A stretch of DNA of 64,000 nucleotides, from NCBI RefSeq assembly GCF_030272615.1, contig NC_081406.1, forward strand, positions 265,840,192 through 265,904,191. The letters are read 5' to 3'. The notes under the pieces are model-generated. The model was not told the DNA's origin. It worked only from the letters and a program-made list of their open reading frames with translations, and made no database searches. Below, one piece after another: positions 11,941-23,862 of this stretch (positions are counted from its first letter, which is position 1; every line of letters starts with the position of its first letter). Source of the stretch: Cryptomeria japonica. Its lineage: Eukaryota > Streptophyta > Pinopsida > Cupressales > Cupressaceae. Made by a program: the position numbers and the translations under genes.

Positions 11941-12309
11941 AGGTTGAGTGATACCTTATTTTCTTAAGCCAAGAGGACTTTTACCATCGTATCCACACTT
12001 TTATAGGATCTTCAATCCTTTGCCATATTTTTCACATGGTATCTTGATGTGATCTTGTGTACCATCTTCAAGGTCTTTGTAAAGAATTTTGTATAAGTCT
12101 TCTTCTTTCATTTCACCTCACTTTTGGAATATGGTTGGATCCCATTTTAGCGTAATGATAGCTACCCGTTTAGAAGGATGTGGTCATCCATATTATTTTG
12201 GTGAAATCATAACTTTCCACAAGCACATGGTTTGATTTAGAGTGTATTCACCCATGCCTTTGTCCTGATATTTCCCTTTAAGGTCACCTTGCTTTGATGT
12301 TGAAGGTTT

Positions 12310-12960
12310 TCATGATTCAGGATCAATGTATGCAGAAGATGGGATAACTTCTCTATTAATTGGAATTATTGTCTCGATTTTTGGCCTCAAGTTATTGCAG
12401 TATATAAATGGATTAGGATCACCATTAACTGTTACTTCAACTCCATTGTGAGGAAACTTAATGCATTGATGGTATGTAGATGGGACTTCTCTCATCTCAT
12501 GAATCCATGGACATCCTAGCAATATGTTGTATGTGAGATCAAGGTCTGGGACTTGAAAAACCACATCCTTTGTAATTGGCCCTACTCTGAGAGGTAAGGT
12601 GATTGTGCCTTTGGATGAACGCTCTTCATCATCATATGCCTTGATGGTAATTTTGTTTGTAGCATTCACAAATTTGTTTGAATATCCCAATTGTATTATT
12701 GTGTTCAAAGTACATATATTAAGACCAACTCCTCCATATATCAGGACTCATTTTATTCGATGTTTGTGTAGGAAGGCTTCAATGTGTAAAGGTGCATTAT
12801 GTGGTTGGCTTATGTGGGCATCGTTAGCTTCAGTGAATGAGAGATAATATGGAATGGAAAGGTATCTCACCATGGCTTGAAGTTGGCCGACATTCAGATC
12901 AGTGGGGACAAAATTTTCTCTCAAAGTTTTATCAAGGATGGCTTTATGTCAAGGGATATG
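12310..12960 (-). pseudogene. Tat-1 aspartic protease
   Basis: Cleaves the polyprotein. The minus strand reads LSIPYYLSFTEANDAHISQP and then YGGVGLNICTLNTIIQLGY near 12700-12745, where the active site should be D-[ST/G]-G-[AV]-G; the Asp codon is TAT (Tyr), a GAT to TAT change. Downstream, 12310-12708 is open and ends in the flap/C-terminal motif YNILLGCPWIHEM. A stop lies just upstream of the active site. Protease identity is firm from the ILLGxPWIH box. Confidence 0.85.
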
Positions 12961-13238
12961 CGTAAAATCTCAAGGATGAAGATAAGCGCAGACGTCCTCC
13001 CTAATTGTTCTACCAGATCATACTCAGGTTTGGTTGATGAGGAAGCAGTGGTTTTATCTGGAGCACCTTGCAAAGTGACCTTACCTCGATGGGTTGTGAC
13101 ATTACATTCGGAGGTAGATTCAAAAGAAGGTCCAATGCCTTTTAGGACAAATTTGTGTCTTTGGGTAGAATTTTCAAGTGTTTTGTCCTTTATGATAATG
13201 CTAGAGAAATAATTGTCCTTCGAAATGTGATTAACAAT

Positions 13239-15274
13239 TCAATCGTAGTTATAGGATGCTCTAGTATAGTTGTTCTGCTCATCTGTGGCTTTGGATTTTC
13301 CCTTGTCATGTTTAGGGAATGATTCCTTAAACATATCATGTTCTTGATTGGATGAATGTCCTTCGATCTCAATGTCACCTCTATCAATAAGATCTTGTAT
13401 GATGTTCTTCAAATGATGACAATTTCCTATTTTATGTCCCTTGCTCTTGTGATACTCACAATACTCATCATCATTCCACCAATTTGGTTTGACCTTTGGT
13501 GCATATGGAGGATTGTCTGGAATTGTTATTATCTTGTTTGCCACTAGCTTCTTGAAAGCTGATTCAAGTGGCTCTCCCAATGGGGTGTATTTCCTTTGTG
13601 GTTTTAAATTTCTTTGAGTATTCAGTTGTTTGTTTGTGGAACTTGATCCAGAAAGGATGATTCTGGGTCTCACTGTGTTAGCATCAACAACACCATCATT
13701 TACTGTGTTCTTGTTATTGTTCCAAAATTGTGGCTTGTCTTTTCCTTTAAAGTCCGCTTTGTTTTCTTTGAATATCTTAATGACTCCTTGCGCAATTAAG
13801 ACCTTCTATGACACTAAGCCTTTCTCAATGACATCCTTGAAGGTGGACAAGCAAGCTTTCCTTAAGTCATAACCAATGTCTTTGTTGACATTTTGCGTGA
13901 ACATCTCTACCATTTGTTTTGTGGAGTTTCACAAGAGCATCTGCTAGCTAAATTCCTCCATCTTTGTAAGAATGATGAAAATGACTCCCCATCCTTTTTC
14001 TTGGTGTTGCAAAAAGTGGTGACTGATATGTTTGCCTCTATGTTGTATGAGAAATGTTGGATAAAAGCTTCTGCTAGATCACCCCATGACTTAATTCTAG
14101 GTGGAAGTTGGGAGAACCATTCCATAGCTTGATCACCTAAGCTTTGTGGGAACAATCTCATCAAATATGTTTCTTCTCCTGCTACCTCAATGTAAGCTAT
14201 GAAAAATTGTCTTATATGTGCCTTAGGGTTTCCTTTGCCTTTGTACTTATCAAACTTAGGTGTCACGAAATGTGTAGGAAAAGGAGGCATTGGAATGCTT
14301 TTTTCAAATGGATAGGGACATATGTCTCTCATTGTATAAGCTGGCTTTGGTGTATTTATGTCCTTCATCTTCTTTTGTAAGTCCTTTATTTGTTGTTCCA
14401 AATTGTTCTTAGGTGGAGACCGAATTCTTGGACCATATCCCATGCCTGAGCCACCGGGTGGAGGAGGAGCATACTGCATGTATGGATGGTATTGATCATA
14501 AACATGTTCATATCAAGGAGATCTATAATGATACTGCATATAGGAACCACTTGGTATAGAGTCATAATGAGGAATGGAATATCTGCTTTATCCATGTATA
14601 TCATATTCTACAAGCATGTCATGATTTTTCTCTTGTGTGTTATCCCCAAATATGACATGGGGTTTTCTTGTGTCCAAATTTTGGGCATGCCTCTAGATAT
14701 CCAATTGTTTTGGAGGCTTGTCCTTAGCATTGGTATGCAATTGAGTGTATTTATCCACATAAGATTTCCATAATGGTCTGCGTAGGTGGAGTTGCTCATG
14801 AGATGTTCTTTCATGAGTATCATAAGCTTGACCATGTGTATTTGGGACCTCAAGTTTTTGAAACAAGGATGATGGTGACTCAAGCACAAAACATGGTCCT
14901 CTAGTACCTCCACTATTAGGTCTCCTTTGATCCATGTTGAGTTGAGTTTATTGCATAGGTTGATTTTCCACTATTTGAGACATGTCAAAATCATGAGGTA
15001 TCTTAGCTCCACTTTGTGCCATCACTTGTAGGAAATATTGTCTATCTCTTCTCATGATTTCCTCAACCAATCTATTAAAATGGGGATCCATAATAGAGTC
15101 TTCCACTTTTGCTGGATGCACTGAAATGTTGTCCATATTGTCATTGTGTGTATCATTATTGTTCATATTATCCATGTTCTCAACATTTTGAGTATTTCTA
15201 TAAGTGTCCATGTCAGGTAATGTGGTATGATCAAAATTGAAGAAGATATCATTGTCATACTCATAGGCACTCAT
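13239..15274 (-). pseudogene. Tat-1 gag
   Basis: In element order: 14948-15274 (acidic, Asn/Asp/Met-rich, probable N-terminus starting MSAYEYDND), a shifted Pro-rich part (about 14390-14935), 13907-14479 with AHIRQFFIAYIEVAGE, LFPQSLGDQAMEWFSQLPP and FIQHFSYNIE (retrotransposon gag/capsid type, PF03732), and 13239-13673 with the CCHC-like YCEYHKSKGHKIGNCHHLK nucleocapsid box of Tat gag. Three or more frameshifts separate these pieces. Gag packages the element RNA. Confidence 0.88.
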
Positions 15275-16541
15275 GTTTGCAGACTCTTGAGCCTATTTAG
15301 CTTCTCTCCAAGATTTTTGGGAATGGGTTTCAACCATGAACTAGATCTTGACCAAGATGTGTGAGACTAGATGAAAATGAAAAGAGTATGGAAGACCAAG
15401 AGTAGGATGGAATGTAAATGAATCTAAGGTGTGCTTGCAATGTCCAAAGTGTAAGACCAAGTATGTATGTAGTAGAGTAGGTGTGGCTTTCAAAGAGATG
15501 ATAGTTTCTCTTGATGAGGTAAGTTGACCTTAACTCTAAGTAAGACCAAATGAGACCCAAAGGTGATAGACCTTGATGAGGGACCACTTAGAAAAATGTT
15601 GTATGTATTGTGTTAACAAAGCAACATGAGGACAAGCAAGTGACCTTTTGACTCAAGTTTAGACAAATGTCAATGAAATGCAAGATGCAAAGCAATGATG
15701 AACTTTGTGAGACCCAAAGATAGGTTGAATGCTAGATGAAAACCTGGAGAAATAACTGAGGAAGCTCAATAAGTTTGAAACTGAGTGCTCTTATTTGAAA
15801 GACAGGCCCTCTAGAGATTAAACAAAAAGATCCTATTGTCCAAGACACAAAAGACACTGGTTCAATTTTAGTGCACCAATTGAAGTGTTTGTTAATGTAT
15901 GAAAATAAGGCACACAATAAAGATCAAAAACCCTTGCCAAAATTCTGCAACAAAGATTTGTTAGTAGTTTTTCAATAATACCCCTCCTACAAGCACACAC
16001 GTTAAATAAATTTTAGATCCCAAAGACTTTGTGAAAAAGGGGGCCTTCGACAAGACGTGTTGCTTCAACGACAAGCTACACCAATTTGTTAGCTAGATCA
16101 CAAGATGTTAGCCCAAATAAACCAGATCTGAAATCAAAATGATGAAATAAAGTCCTAAAAACTGGAACAAAAACCAAAAATTACAAAATTAAAAAACAAA
16201 AACACGATTGGATCTTACACAGATGCATTTAGAGGACACAGACGCGATTTCAACCCTCACAGACATATTTTGGCAACACAGACGTGGATCTGGAACACAG
16301 ACATGGTTAAAAGATGCACAGATGCATTTCAGGAACACATACGCAGATCTGCAACCTCAAAAATTATAAAATGATGTTGAAGACGCAGATGCGATTCCAG
16401 GGGTCACAGATGCAGCAGAAAAGCAAAAACGCGGTTCCGGTATGCGCATACGTAAAAATGTCGAAATGTTGTCAGAAATGTCAAATCTGCAACTTCAAAA
16501 GCATAAAATCTGCAACCAAGATGTTAAGTGCAAAAGGACAA
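15275..16541 (-). other. Tat-1 5' leader
   Basis: About 1.27 kb between the primer-binding site and gag. No coding sequence. It holds the short-unit array at 16218-16354 near its LTR end; the rest (15300-16200) is rich in AAGACC and GATG words with no open frame of note. Long leaders are usual for Tat elements. Confidence 0.8.
16218..16354 (+). repeat. Leader array, seven 19-21-bp units (core CACAGACGCG)
   Basis: Plus-view units start with CACAGATGCA, CACAGACGCG, CACAGACATA, CACAGACGTG, CACAGACATG, CACAGATGCA and CACATACGCA, with lengths 19, 21, 19, 19, 21, 19 and 19 bp. The first 8-10 bases are conserved, the rest varies. Looser copies continue to about 16450. Lies about 190 bp inside the primer-binding site of Tat-1. 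Confidence 0.88.
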
Positions 16542-16564
16542 GAGTCCCATCGGGTGTGCCAAAA
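16542..16564 (-). promoter_or_regulatory. Tat-1 primer-binding site
   Basis: The minus strand directly after the 5' LTR reads TTTTGGCACACCCGATGGGA. It is the position and TGG start expected of a tRNA primer site, but not the Met-tRNA type. Tat-C has a similar site at 37550. Confidence 0.8.
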
Positions 16565-17340
16565 TGTTTATGGTAAAAATGGAAACAACAATATTGAAAG
16601 ACTAAATAGATTCAACCACAAAACCCTAGCCTAACAACAACAAAGATCCACCATAACATATGAAGATTACCTAAGACAATGCAAATCAACAAAATCACAA
16701 AGATTATACCATCACATGTCCACTAGGGTTTGGATCTCCATTCTTCCTATCTCCATTGATCTTGCTTGATATATTTGCTCTTAGATTTTATGTGTGCACA
16801 AGAGCTCAACAAAGAACGGAAATGTGGTTGGAAGTAGGCTTGATCGCATATGAAAGTTTGAATGCTCAATCCAGGAGTGCTAGTAGGATTGATACTAAAG
16901 GAAGCATCCTCTTATATAGAAGATATTGTAATAAATGGAGGGATAAGATTAAAAGGTGTAAGAGATAAATGGTTGGCTAAGATTAGAGGGTAGGTAGAGG
17001 AAATAATAAAATAATGAGAGGGTAGGTAGTGTAGGAATTAAGAAATGAATGACATGTGTCATGCATAGAAAAGGATAATGAATTAATTAAATAAATAAAG
17101 ATTTATTTAATTAATAGAAGAAGTGGGATCAATTAAATAAATAAGATATTTATTTAATTTAGGAAAATGGTAATTTAAATAAATAAAAGTATTTATTTAA
17201 ATGAGAAATAAGGCTAGAAGAGGATAAATGAATTAATTAAATAAATAAAGATTCGTTTAATTAATAGAAGAATTAGGCTTAAATAATTAAATAAATAAAA
17301 TTATTTATTTAATTAGACAGGACAATTTTAGGTGTCTACA
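16565..17340 (-). repeat. Tat-1 5' LTR
   Basis: Same sequence family as 2122-2895, ending GGTGTCTACA in plus view (TGTAGACACC start in element orientation). It contains the element's promoter by position; no TATA box was assigned with confidence. Confidence 0.95.
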
Positions 17341-17345
17341 GCTAC
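17341..17345. repeat. Target-site duplication of Tat-1, right copy (GCTAC)
   Basis: Exact match to 2117-2121. The following codons continue the copia polyprotein (YNKGLGKVIESI). Confidence 0.95.
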
Positions 17346-18424
17346 AACAAAGGGTTGGGGAAAGTAATTGAAAGTATAAATTTTAAATTAGATGAATAAT
17401 TGAGTCAAAATACACAAAAACCAGAGGACTGCAGATCATATGCACCTTCCTATTTACAAGAAGAAAATTAAGAGATAGAACAAAAAGAACAAATATTAGA
17501 GAAGGCCCCCAAGACTCTATTCAAGTATGTCGAGAAGAATCATTGAAAAGTTCAAATTATTGGAGATAAGAATGGGGAAGAGTAGATTAGGAGAAGAATT
17601 GCAAAAGCAAGTGAGAAGGTGAATCTTTATCTTTTCTATAGATAGAGCCCAAGACCTTTGATGATGTCAGCAAGGATGAAGGAAGGATACAAGCAATGAA
17701 AGAATAACTAAATTAGATTGAGAAATATTAGACATGGGAGCTAGTTTCTAGGTCCATATATAAAAAATTGATAGGACCAAAAATGTTTATTCTGAAACAA
17801 ATTGAATGAAGTTGGAGAACTGGTAAGAAACAAAACAAGGTTTGCATGAAAAGGATATTCATAAGTAGAAAGAATTGACTTTGAGGAGAATTTTGATTTG
17901 ATGGCTAGGATGGAGGAAATCAAAATGTTTGTTGATTTTTTTGCCCATGAGAACTTCAAAGTTTATTAAATGGATGTGAAATCTATCTTCTTGAATGGTG
18001 ATTTAGAAGAAGCCTACACAGAGAATCCTAATGGGTTTCAGTTATTAGAAGAAATGGACATGGTTTGCAGACTCAAGAAAGTATTGTATGGCCTCAAGCA
18101 AGCTCCTAGGGCTTGGTATGCTAGATTTGACAAGTATCTACTTCAATAAGGTTTCCAGAAAGGTATCACAAATAACAATCTTTATATTAAAGTTGAGGAG
18201 GAAACAATTTGATAGTTGTTGTATATGTTAATGAAATCATTTTTGGTGGAGATGATGGAATATGTGAAAGTTTTCTAAGGAAATGCAAAAGGAATTTGAG
18301 ATGTCTATGATAGGTGAATTATCATTCTTCCTTGGACTTCAAGTTACTTATCTAGATGATGGTATAATTTTTTTCTCTCAAACTAAGTATGTTAAGGAGA
18401 TACTGAAGAAATTTTGGTATGGAT
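17346..18424 (+). pseudogene. Copia-1 reverse transcriptase, N-terminal part
   Basis: Continues the integrase/RT polyprotein after Tat-1. Recognisable boxes: [19 protein letters not shown] (copia QMDVKTAFLNGxLEEEVYM type, about 17970), [19 protein letters not shown] (about 18070) and the active site near 18224-18235, which reads YVNE where copia has YVDD. Further on: FFLGLQVTYL-like and YVKEILKKF in shifted frames. Stops are numerous before 17870. The frame stops at FGMD, at the Athila-1 insertion point. Confidence 0.9.
18420..18424. repeat. Target-site duplication of Athila-1, left copy (TGGAT)
   Basis: TGGAT repeats at 29524-29528. Removing Athila-1 and one copy restores copia FGMD-DNKLVS. 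Confidence 0.88.
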
Positions 18425-19639
18425 TGATAAGTTGATACTTCGACATGTTTTTTTAATCAAAACTCTTAGGTTATTGGCATCTTTTGGGTTGCATTTTGAT
18501 ATTAAAGGATTGTGAATTGACTATATGTAATCCATGTGTTAAACCTGAACTTATGAAATCATGTTTGAACTTTGTCGGTTAATTCCTGCAGCCAAGTGAT
18601 TTGTCCCTGTTGATATGCAGATTATTTAGGATAATGTCATATGTGAAATAATGAATGTATTAATTGAGTAAGGTACGTATGCATTCCCTTGTATGTTGTT
18701 TTTGTTTTAGTGCAGATAATAAATGATGCTTCGGTGGATGATTTCCTTTCACGCCTAAGGACTGGAGAATCACGAACAGATAACTGGAGATCAAACTGAA
18801 GGGGATCCGAGCAAGCGCAACATATGGCATAATCGGAGCAGTCATACTTCACTATGGGAGTTTAACTCTAGTGTGTATTGAATTCACAAAATATCACTAT
18901 GGCGTGCAAAGACTGTGGTTCGGTTTAGATCCACAGTTCCTGTAGCCAAGCTCTAGTTATCTCCTTCATCTAACATTCACCCGCCTCTTCTTCTAGGCGT
19001 GATTTGAGTTGTCCATTGTAGTTTATCTTTTCTTTATAATAAGCTCTTCCTTTTTCTTAGATGTTAGACAAGATAGAAAGGAATTGAGAAAAGAGTTTTT
19101 GAAAGCATTCTAGAGTTTTCTTTTAGAACATGTAATCGATTTCAGAATGAAATAAAGCAAAGATATGTTGTTCTGATCTTTTAGAAGTATTTTGCTAGAA
19201 GTTTGATATCACTCATCTAAGGGGGCCCACTTGGTGAGTGATCCTATGTTTATGTTCATTGAAGTTCATGACTGGATTGTTCCTGCAGCCACTGGAAATA
19301 GATCCACTGACTGTTCCTACAATGAAGACAGAACAATGTGATTTTTGTTATTTACATTAGATCATTCCACCATTGTTTTATAAAGCTTTCATGTAGCCTT
19401 TTATGATTTCCATTCTTGCCTTTCCTTTCTGCGTAATGTTAGTTACTGCAGCAATGTAGAACAACCATTTAAGGAGCCTAGTGCATTTATATTGTAGACC
19501 CATTTCAAGTTTTACGTTCCTGGATTGATAACTAAATGAACACCAGCCATGAAAATAGTAAACTCTACCATATGAATGTCCAAAATTTGGATTGAGACTT
19601 CAATTAGAGTAACTATTATCATTATAGTTGGGGTAGACA
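18425..19639 (+). repeat. Athila-1 5' LTR
   Basis: Aligns with about 28270-29523 (shared ATACTT[C/T]GACATG start, GGGTAGACA/GGATAGACA end). The first 8-16 bp differ from the right copy, so the exact 5' base is uncertain although the target duplication supports 18425. It contains CCTGCAGCCA words at 18585, 18938 and 19282 and a hairpin-like ATCACTCA...TGAGTGAT near 19207-19242. Confidence 0.9.
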
Positions 19640-19643
19640 TTTT

Positions 19644-19661
19644 TGGTGTTGTTGCTAGGGA
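19644..19661 (+). promoter_or_regulatory. Athila-1 primer-binding site
   Basis: TGGTGTTGTTGCTAGGGA begins 5 bp after the LTR. It equals the Asp-tRNA-type Athila primer site with several C-to-T changes, most at CpG. Confidence 0.85.
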
Positions 19662-19732
19662 TGGTGTCAAACTAAGAACCTTTTATGGTTATTATAGTTT
19701 CCAGTTAATTGTTTGAAATTTCATGAATCTAC

Positions 19733-21240
19733 ATGCATAGAGGAAGAAGAGATGCCATAGGTAGATTTCTACCCACTCATCCTAATCATGCAGAAGATAA
19801 TTTCCCAGATATAAATCCTTTTACTGAACTTTATCAAGTCCCACAAAATTTGAATCACCCTGAATCTAAATTTCCAGAAGGTAGTCTTCAGTTCCTTTTT
19901 GGTCCACAAGAAGAAGAATTTCCTAGAGTAACAACCCCCACAAGTCCAATGCAAGGGAACCCTCCTCTTGTTGGGAATAATCCACCACCACCACCACCAG
20001 GTCCAACGTTTGAGTTTCCCATCTTTGACCAACATGATAATGCTAACCTCAAGAACATTCCAACATCTTCACTTCCTAAATTCTATGGGTTGGTGACAGA
20101 AGATCTTGATACATTTCTATTTGAGTTTGATGTTCTTTGTAGGAGTTTTGACTATACTACAGATGCCCATAGACTCAAAATTTTTCCTACCACTTTAAAG
20201 GAGTCATCTTTGAGATGGTTTATGAGCTTGGGTAGTAGCACAATCAATACATGGGATGAGATGAAACAGTTGTTTCTTGCAAAATACAAAGACTATTGTA
20301 GAGGCACTGATCGTCATGGGGATGATATCTTTAGAATGACACAAACTGAAGATGAGAGTCTTGAGGATTATCTGGAAAGGTTTTGTTTAGTGTCAAGAAG
20401 TCCAAGCATAGTACTCTGAATGAAGATTCCCTCAAATTGATATTTTTGAGGGGTATCAGTGATGAATGCACCGATTCCTTAGATCTCATGGGAGGAGGTG
20501 ACATTACACAATCTACTTGGGCTAAAATAGGGCAAATTTGCAAAAAATATTCTTGATCTACATCTGAGAAGAATAGGAGATTTAAGCTAGGGGCACCATT
20601 ATCAGCATCTGGAACTAGAGTTTCTAGATTGGAACTTAGTCATCTATTAAAAGACTTCAAGGAGGACATAATAAACAATATGGCTACCCTGTTGGATACA
20701 TTGGCAGCTAAGAAGAAGCATGAGGAAGCTGATGCATTCCTTGTAGAATTTTGTCCTCATTATAAACAATGGAAGAAAGATTGCAGATGTAAGATGGTTG
20801 CAAATGTGGAAGTACCCAACTTCAAACTAGTACAAGGTGAGGACGAGCAAGTCTTCTATGTTGCTCAAAGAAGACCAAATTTTCAAAAACAAGATATGCC
20901 ACCCGATCCACTTTCTTTTTCTAGTTATAGTGGTAATTATTATGCACCAAACAACCAATGGCAACCACAGTATTCTCAAAATTTTGGTAACTATCCACAT
21001 TGGTATGGGTCACAAGGCCAAGGGCAGCAATTTGTTAATCAAGTTCCACAGGGGAACTGGTATCCATCTCAGGGTCAAGGGAAGCAATTTCAAGGGAATT
21101 GGCAACCTACCTCTCAATGGAGGGGAAACCAATCATGGCCAGCCCAATCTTCTGGATATCAGCCTCCTGTTCAGCAGCCACAACCTCCTACTTTAATGCC
21201 TCCTCCTGCAGCTACAGCTGCACCACCTAAGCCAACATAG
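19733..21240 (+). pseudogene. Athila-1 gag
   Basis: Starts at ATG 19733 (MHRGRRDAIGRFLPTHP), with a Pro-rich stretch (PPPPPPGPTFEFP), then the capsid-type domain: NIPTSSLPKFYG, LKIFPTTLKESSLRWFMSLG, WDEMKQLFLAKY and DESLEDYLERF (PF03732 type). A frameshift near 20400 moves the frame; it resumes as LRGISDECTDSLDLM and, from 20629, a Gln/Asn/Pro/Tyr-rich tail with YYAPNNQWQPQY and repeated SQGQGQQF/SQGQGKQF. A TAG at 21238 separates it from the protease frame. No classic zinc knuckle is seen. Confidence 0.9.
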
Positions 21241-22164
21241 TTGCCTACTCAACCGGTGCCTAATCCGAATATCAAATCTCAGCAACAACAACAAGCTTAT
21301 TCAGCTGATGCTAATCAATACCCAACCTATTCTTTATCACTAGATGATATTCACCTCCAATCTGGGACAACTCTACCTAATCCCTCTCAACTAGTTATTA
21401 CTAAGGTACAGGAAGAGCAACCAATCTCTGATCTGAAAGATACAATACCTCACAATCAAATATTACCACCATTTCCCCATAGATTGCAAGACAAAGAAGT
21501 TTACACTGAACAACAACAAAGCTTTGATATTCTTGATCAACTAAAGCACATTTGTGTTAAAATTCCATTGTTGCAAGCAATAAAGGATGTCCCTATATAT
21601 GGTAAGGCATTAAGAGAGGCATGCCTAAAGAAACCTGGCAGGAAGAAAAAGGATCCACAAACAGTTCATGTTATGGGTCAATTGGTTGATATCATGTTAG
21701 GTAAAATTGCAATTCCAAAGTATGTTGATCCAGGTAGTCTTGTTGTGAGTATAGTCATTAATGGCAATCAAATAAGGAATGTTTTGATTGATTTAGGAGA
21801 AACCATTAATGTAATGATAAGGGAAGTAATGAAACATCTAGAGATCAATAGTTTAAGGACTACACCCATAGTTCTACAACTTGCTGATGGCTCTATAGTG
21901 AGACCTGATGGTATCATAGAGGATGTCATAATTATTCTAGATTCTTGGGAATATCCTGCAGACTTTATGATTCTATCTCCAAAAGCAACATTGGGAGGAT
22001 ATCCGGTCATTTTGGGTAGACCCTGGCTTGCTACAGCTGATGCTTATATAGGGTGTAGATCAGGAGACATGACTATTTCAGATGGGAGTTCTACAAAAAT
22101 ATTAGCCTTGTATTCTCTAGCACAACAAGTTGTTTGGCCTATCTTGGGAGAGGAATCTGAATAA
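21241..22164 (+). pseudogene. Athila-1 protease region
   Basis: In frame with the gag tail across one TAG. It has FDILDQLKHICVKIPLLQAI and YGKALREACLKKPGRKK, then the active site VLIDLGETINVM with the Asp codon at 21790-21792 (Athila enzymes have DLG where others have DTG/DSG), and LGGYPVILGRPWLATADAYI as the C-terminal box. 307 codons are open. A single TAA at 22162 separates it from reverse transcriptase. Confidence 0.9.
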
Positions 22165-22185
22165 ATTGACTTTATTAATCACCTT

Positions 22186-23266
22186 ATGATGATTAATCAA
22201 GGACCACTCCAGCAATTATATGATGAGGACTCAATTCTGTATAAAATACTAATAAATGAATTTATAGAAGATAAAAAATTGCAAGAATTGGTTTCGAATA
22301 TTGCAGGTCTGGACTTTCCTGCAGCCACTGATATTTTGCATACTCTGTTGCCACAGGAATTATCTTTTTCTCATTTTTCTGATATAAACCAGATTGATCT
22401 TACTATTAAGGTAGAGGTGGAATTGAATAAGTATTTGAATATCAATAGAGATCTATCAGATACTCAAAATGAGGGCCTTGTAGACTTGCTGAAACTTCAT
22501 AAAAATGCTTTTGCATGGGATTATAGGGATATGAGTGGGATTGATCCAACCGTTTGTACTCACCATATTTACATAAAGGATGATTGTTGCCCACTTAGAC
22601 AACCTCAAAGAAGAGTCAATCCTGCCTTGAAGGAGATAGTTAAAGAAGAATTACAGAAATTGTTAAAAGCAGGGTTTATCTATCCTATCTCTAACAGTCA
22701 ATGGGTATCACCTCTGGTGATAATGCCTAAAAAAGGAGGCAAATGGAGAGTATGTGTTGATTATAGAGCTTTGAATTTGGCAACAAGAAAAGACCATTTC
22801 CCATTGCCATTTGTGGATCAGGTATTAGATTCTTTTGCTGGTAAGAGATATTTTTCATTCCTTGATGGATTTAGTGGTTACAATCAAATACATATAGCCC
22901 CAAAGGATCAAGAGAAGACAACATTTACTTGCCCATGGGGCACGTATGCATATTCTGTTCTTCCTTTTGGGTTGTGTAATGCTCTAGCCACTTTTCAAAG
23001 AGCAATGATTAGTATTTTTTCTGATATTTCTCAAGATATTATGGAAATTTATATGGATGACTTCACAACTTATGGTTCTGAATTTGATCAAGCATTGGGT
23101 AATTTGAAGAAAGTGTTGCAGTAATGTGAAGACTACAATTTGTCTTTGAACAGTGAGAAATGTTTTATTATGATGGAAGAATGAATAGTCCTTGGCCATC
23201 ATATATCTGTACAAGACATAAAGGTGGATCTAGCAAAGATTGAGGTTATTTAGCATATTAATGACC
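22186..23266 (+). pseudogene. Athila-1 reverse transcriptase
   Basis: Open for 312 codons. Boxes: DPTVCTHHIYIKDDCCPLRQ, RVCVDYRALNLATRKDHFPL, DGFSGYNQI, TFTCPWGTYAYSVLPFGL and IYMDDF (active site YMDD, 23050-23061, both Asp kept), then LNSEKCFIMMEE. Stops at 23122, 23182 and about 23250 break the thumb. The catalytic core itself is uninterrupted, so this is the best preserved enzyme in the window. Confidence 0.95.
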
Positions 23267-23268
23267 CT

Positions 23269-23850
23269 GTGAAGCAGAAAGACATGAGAAGTTTTCTTGG
23301 CCATGCTAGATACTACAGAAGGTTTATCAAAGATTTCAGTAAAATTGCAAGTCCCTTATATTCACTGCTTACCAAAGATGCAGAATTTAAATGGACCCCA
23401 GCATGCAATGAAGCTTTCTCAAAGCTTAAGCATGCTTTGACTCAAGCACCAGTTCTTAAGGGGCCAAATTGGTTTGTACCATTCCAAATCCATACAGATG
23501 CATCTGATTATGAAATAGAAGCAGTGCTGGGACAAAGAGTTGACAAGTTGGAAAATGCAATATATTATATCAGCAAGAATTTGCAGGGACCTGAATTGAA
23601 TTATACAGTTACTGAAAAGGAAATGCTAGCTGTCATATATGCCCTTAATAAATTTAGACACTATATTACAGGGTATCCCATATTCGTGCATACAGATCAT
23701 ACTACAATTAGATATCTCATGAATAAGCCATCAATCACCGGTAGATTAGCTCGCTGGTTATTGTTGATGCGGGAATTTGATATCACAATTGTTGATAAGC
23801 CAGAGAAGTCTAATGTGGTTGTAGATTATCTTTCATGTCTTCAATTGTAG
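23269..23850 (+). pseudogene. Athila-1 RNase H
   Basis: FLGHARYYRRFIKDFSKIA joins the RT connection region. RNase H motifs: PFQIHTDASDYEIEAVLGQ (first Asp), NYTVTEKEMLAVIYAL (Glu), FVHTDHTTIRYLM (Asp), ITGRLARWLLLMREFDI and VVDYLSCLQL (normally VADxLSR, with a final Asp). 193 codons are open; TAG follows. All main acidic positions are present. Confidence 0.93.
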
Positions 23851-23862
23851 GAAGATTCTACA

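Larger units (their letters stand above)
2122..17340 (-). mobile_element. Tat-1: complete Ty3/gypsy Tat-lineage element, minus strand
   Basis: A 15.2-kb element with two similar LTRs of 774 and 776 bp, a GCTAC target duplication, a primer-binding site beside the right LTR and a polypurine tract beside the left LTR, so transcription runs right to left. In sense order it holds a leader of about 1.3 kb, gag, protease, a linker, reverse transcriptase, RNase H, a second RNase H, integrase, an A-rich stretch (T-rich on the plus strand), and an antisense plant-mobile-domain gene before the 3' LTR. Gypsy domain order with two RNase H domains points to the Tat lineage. All ORFs are broken, although the LTRs differ by only a few percent by eye. 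Confidence 0.93.
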
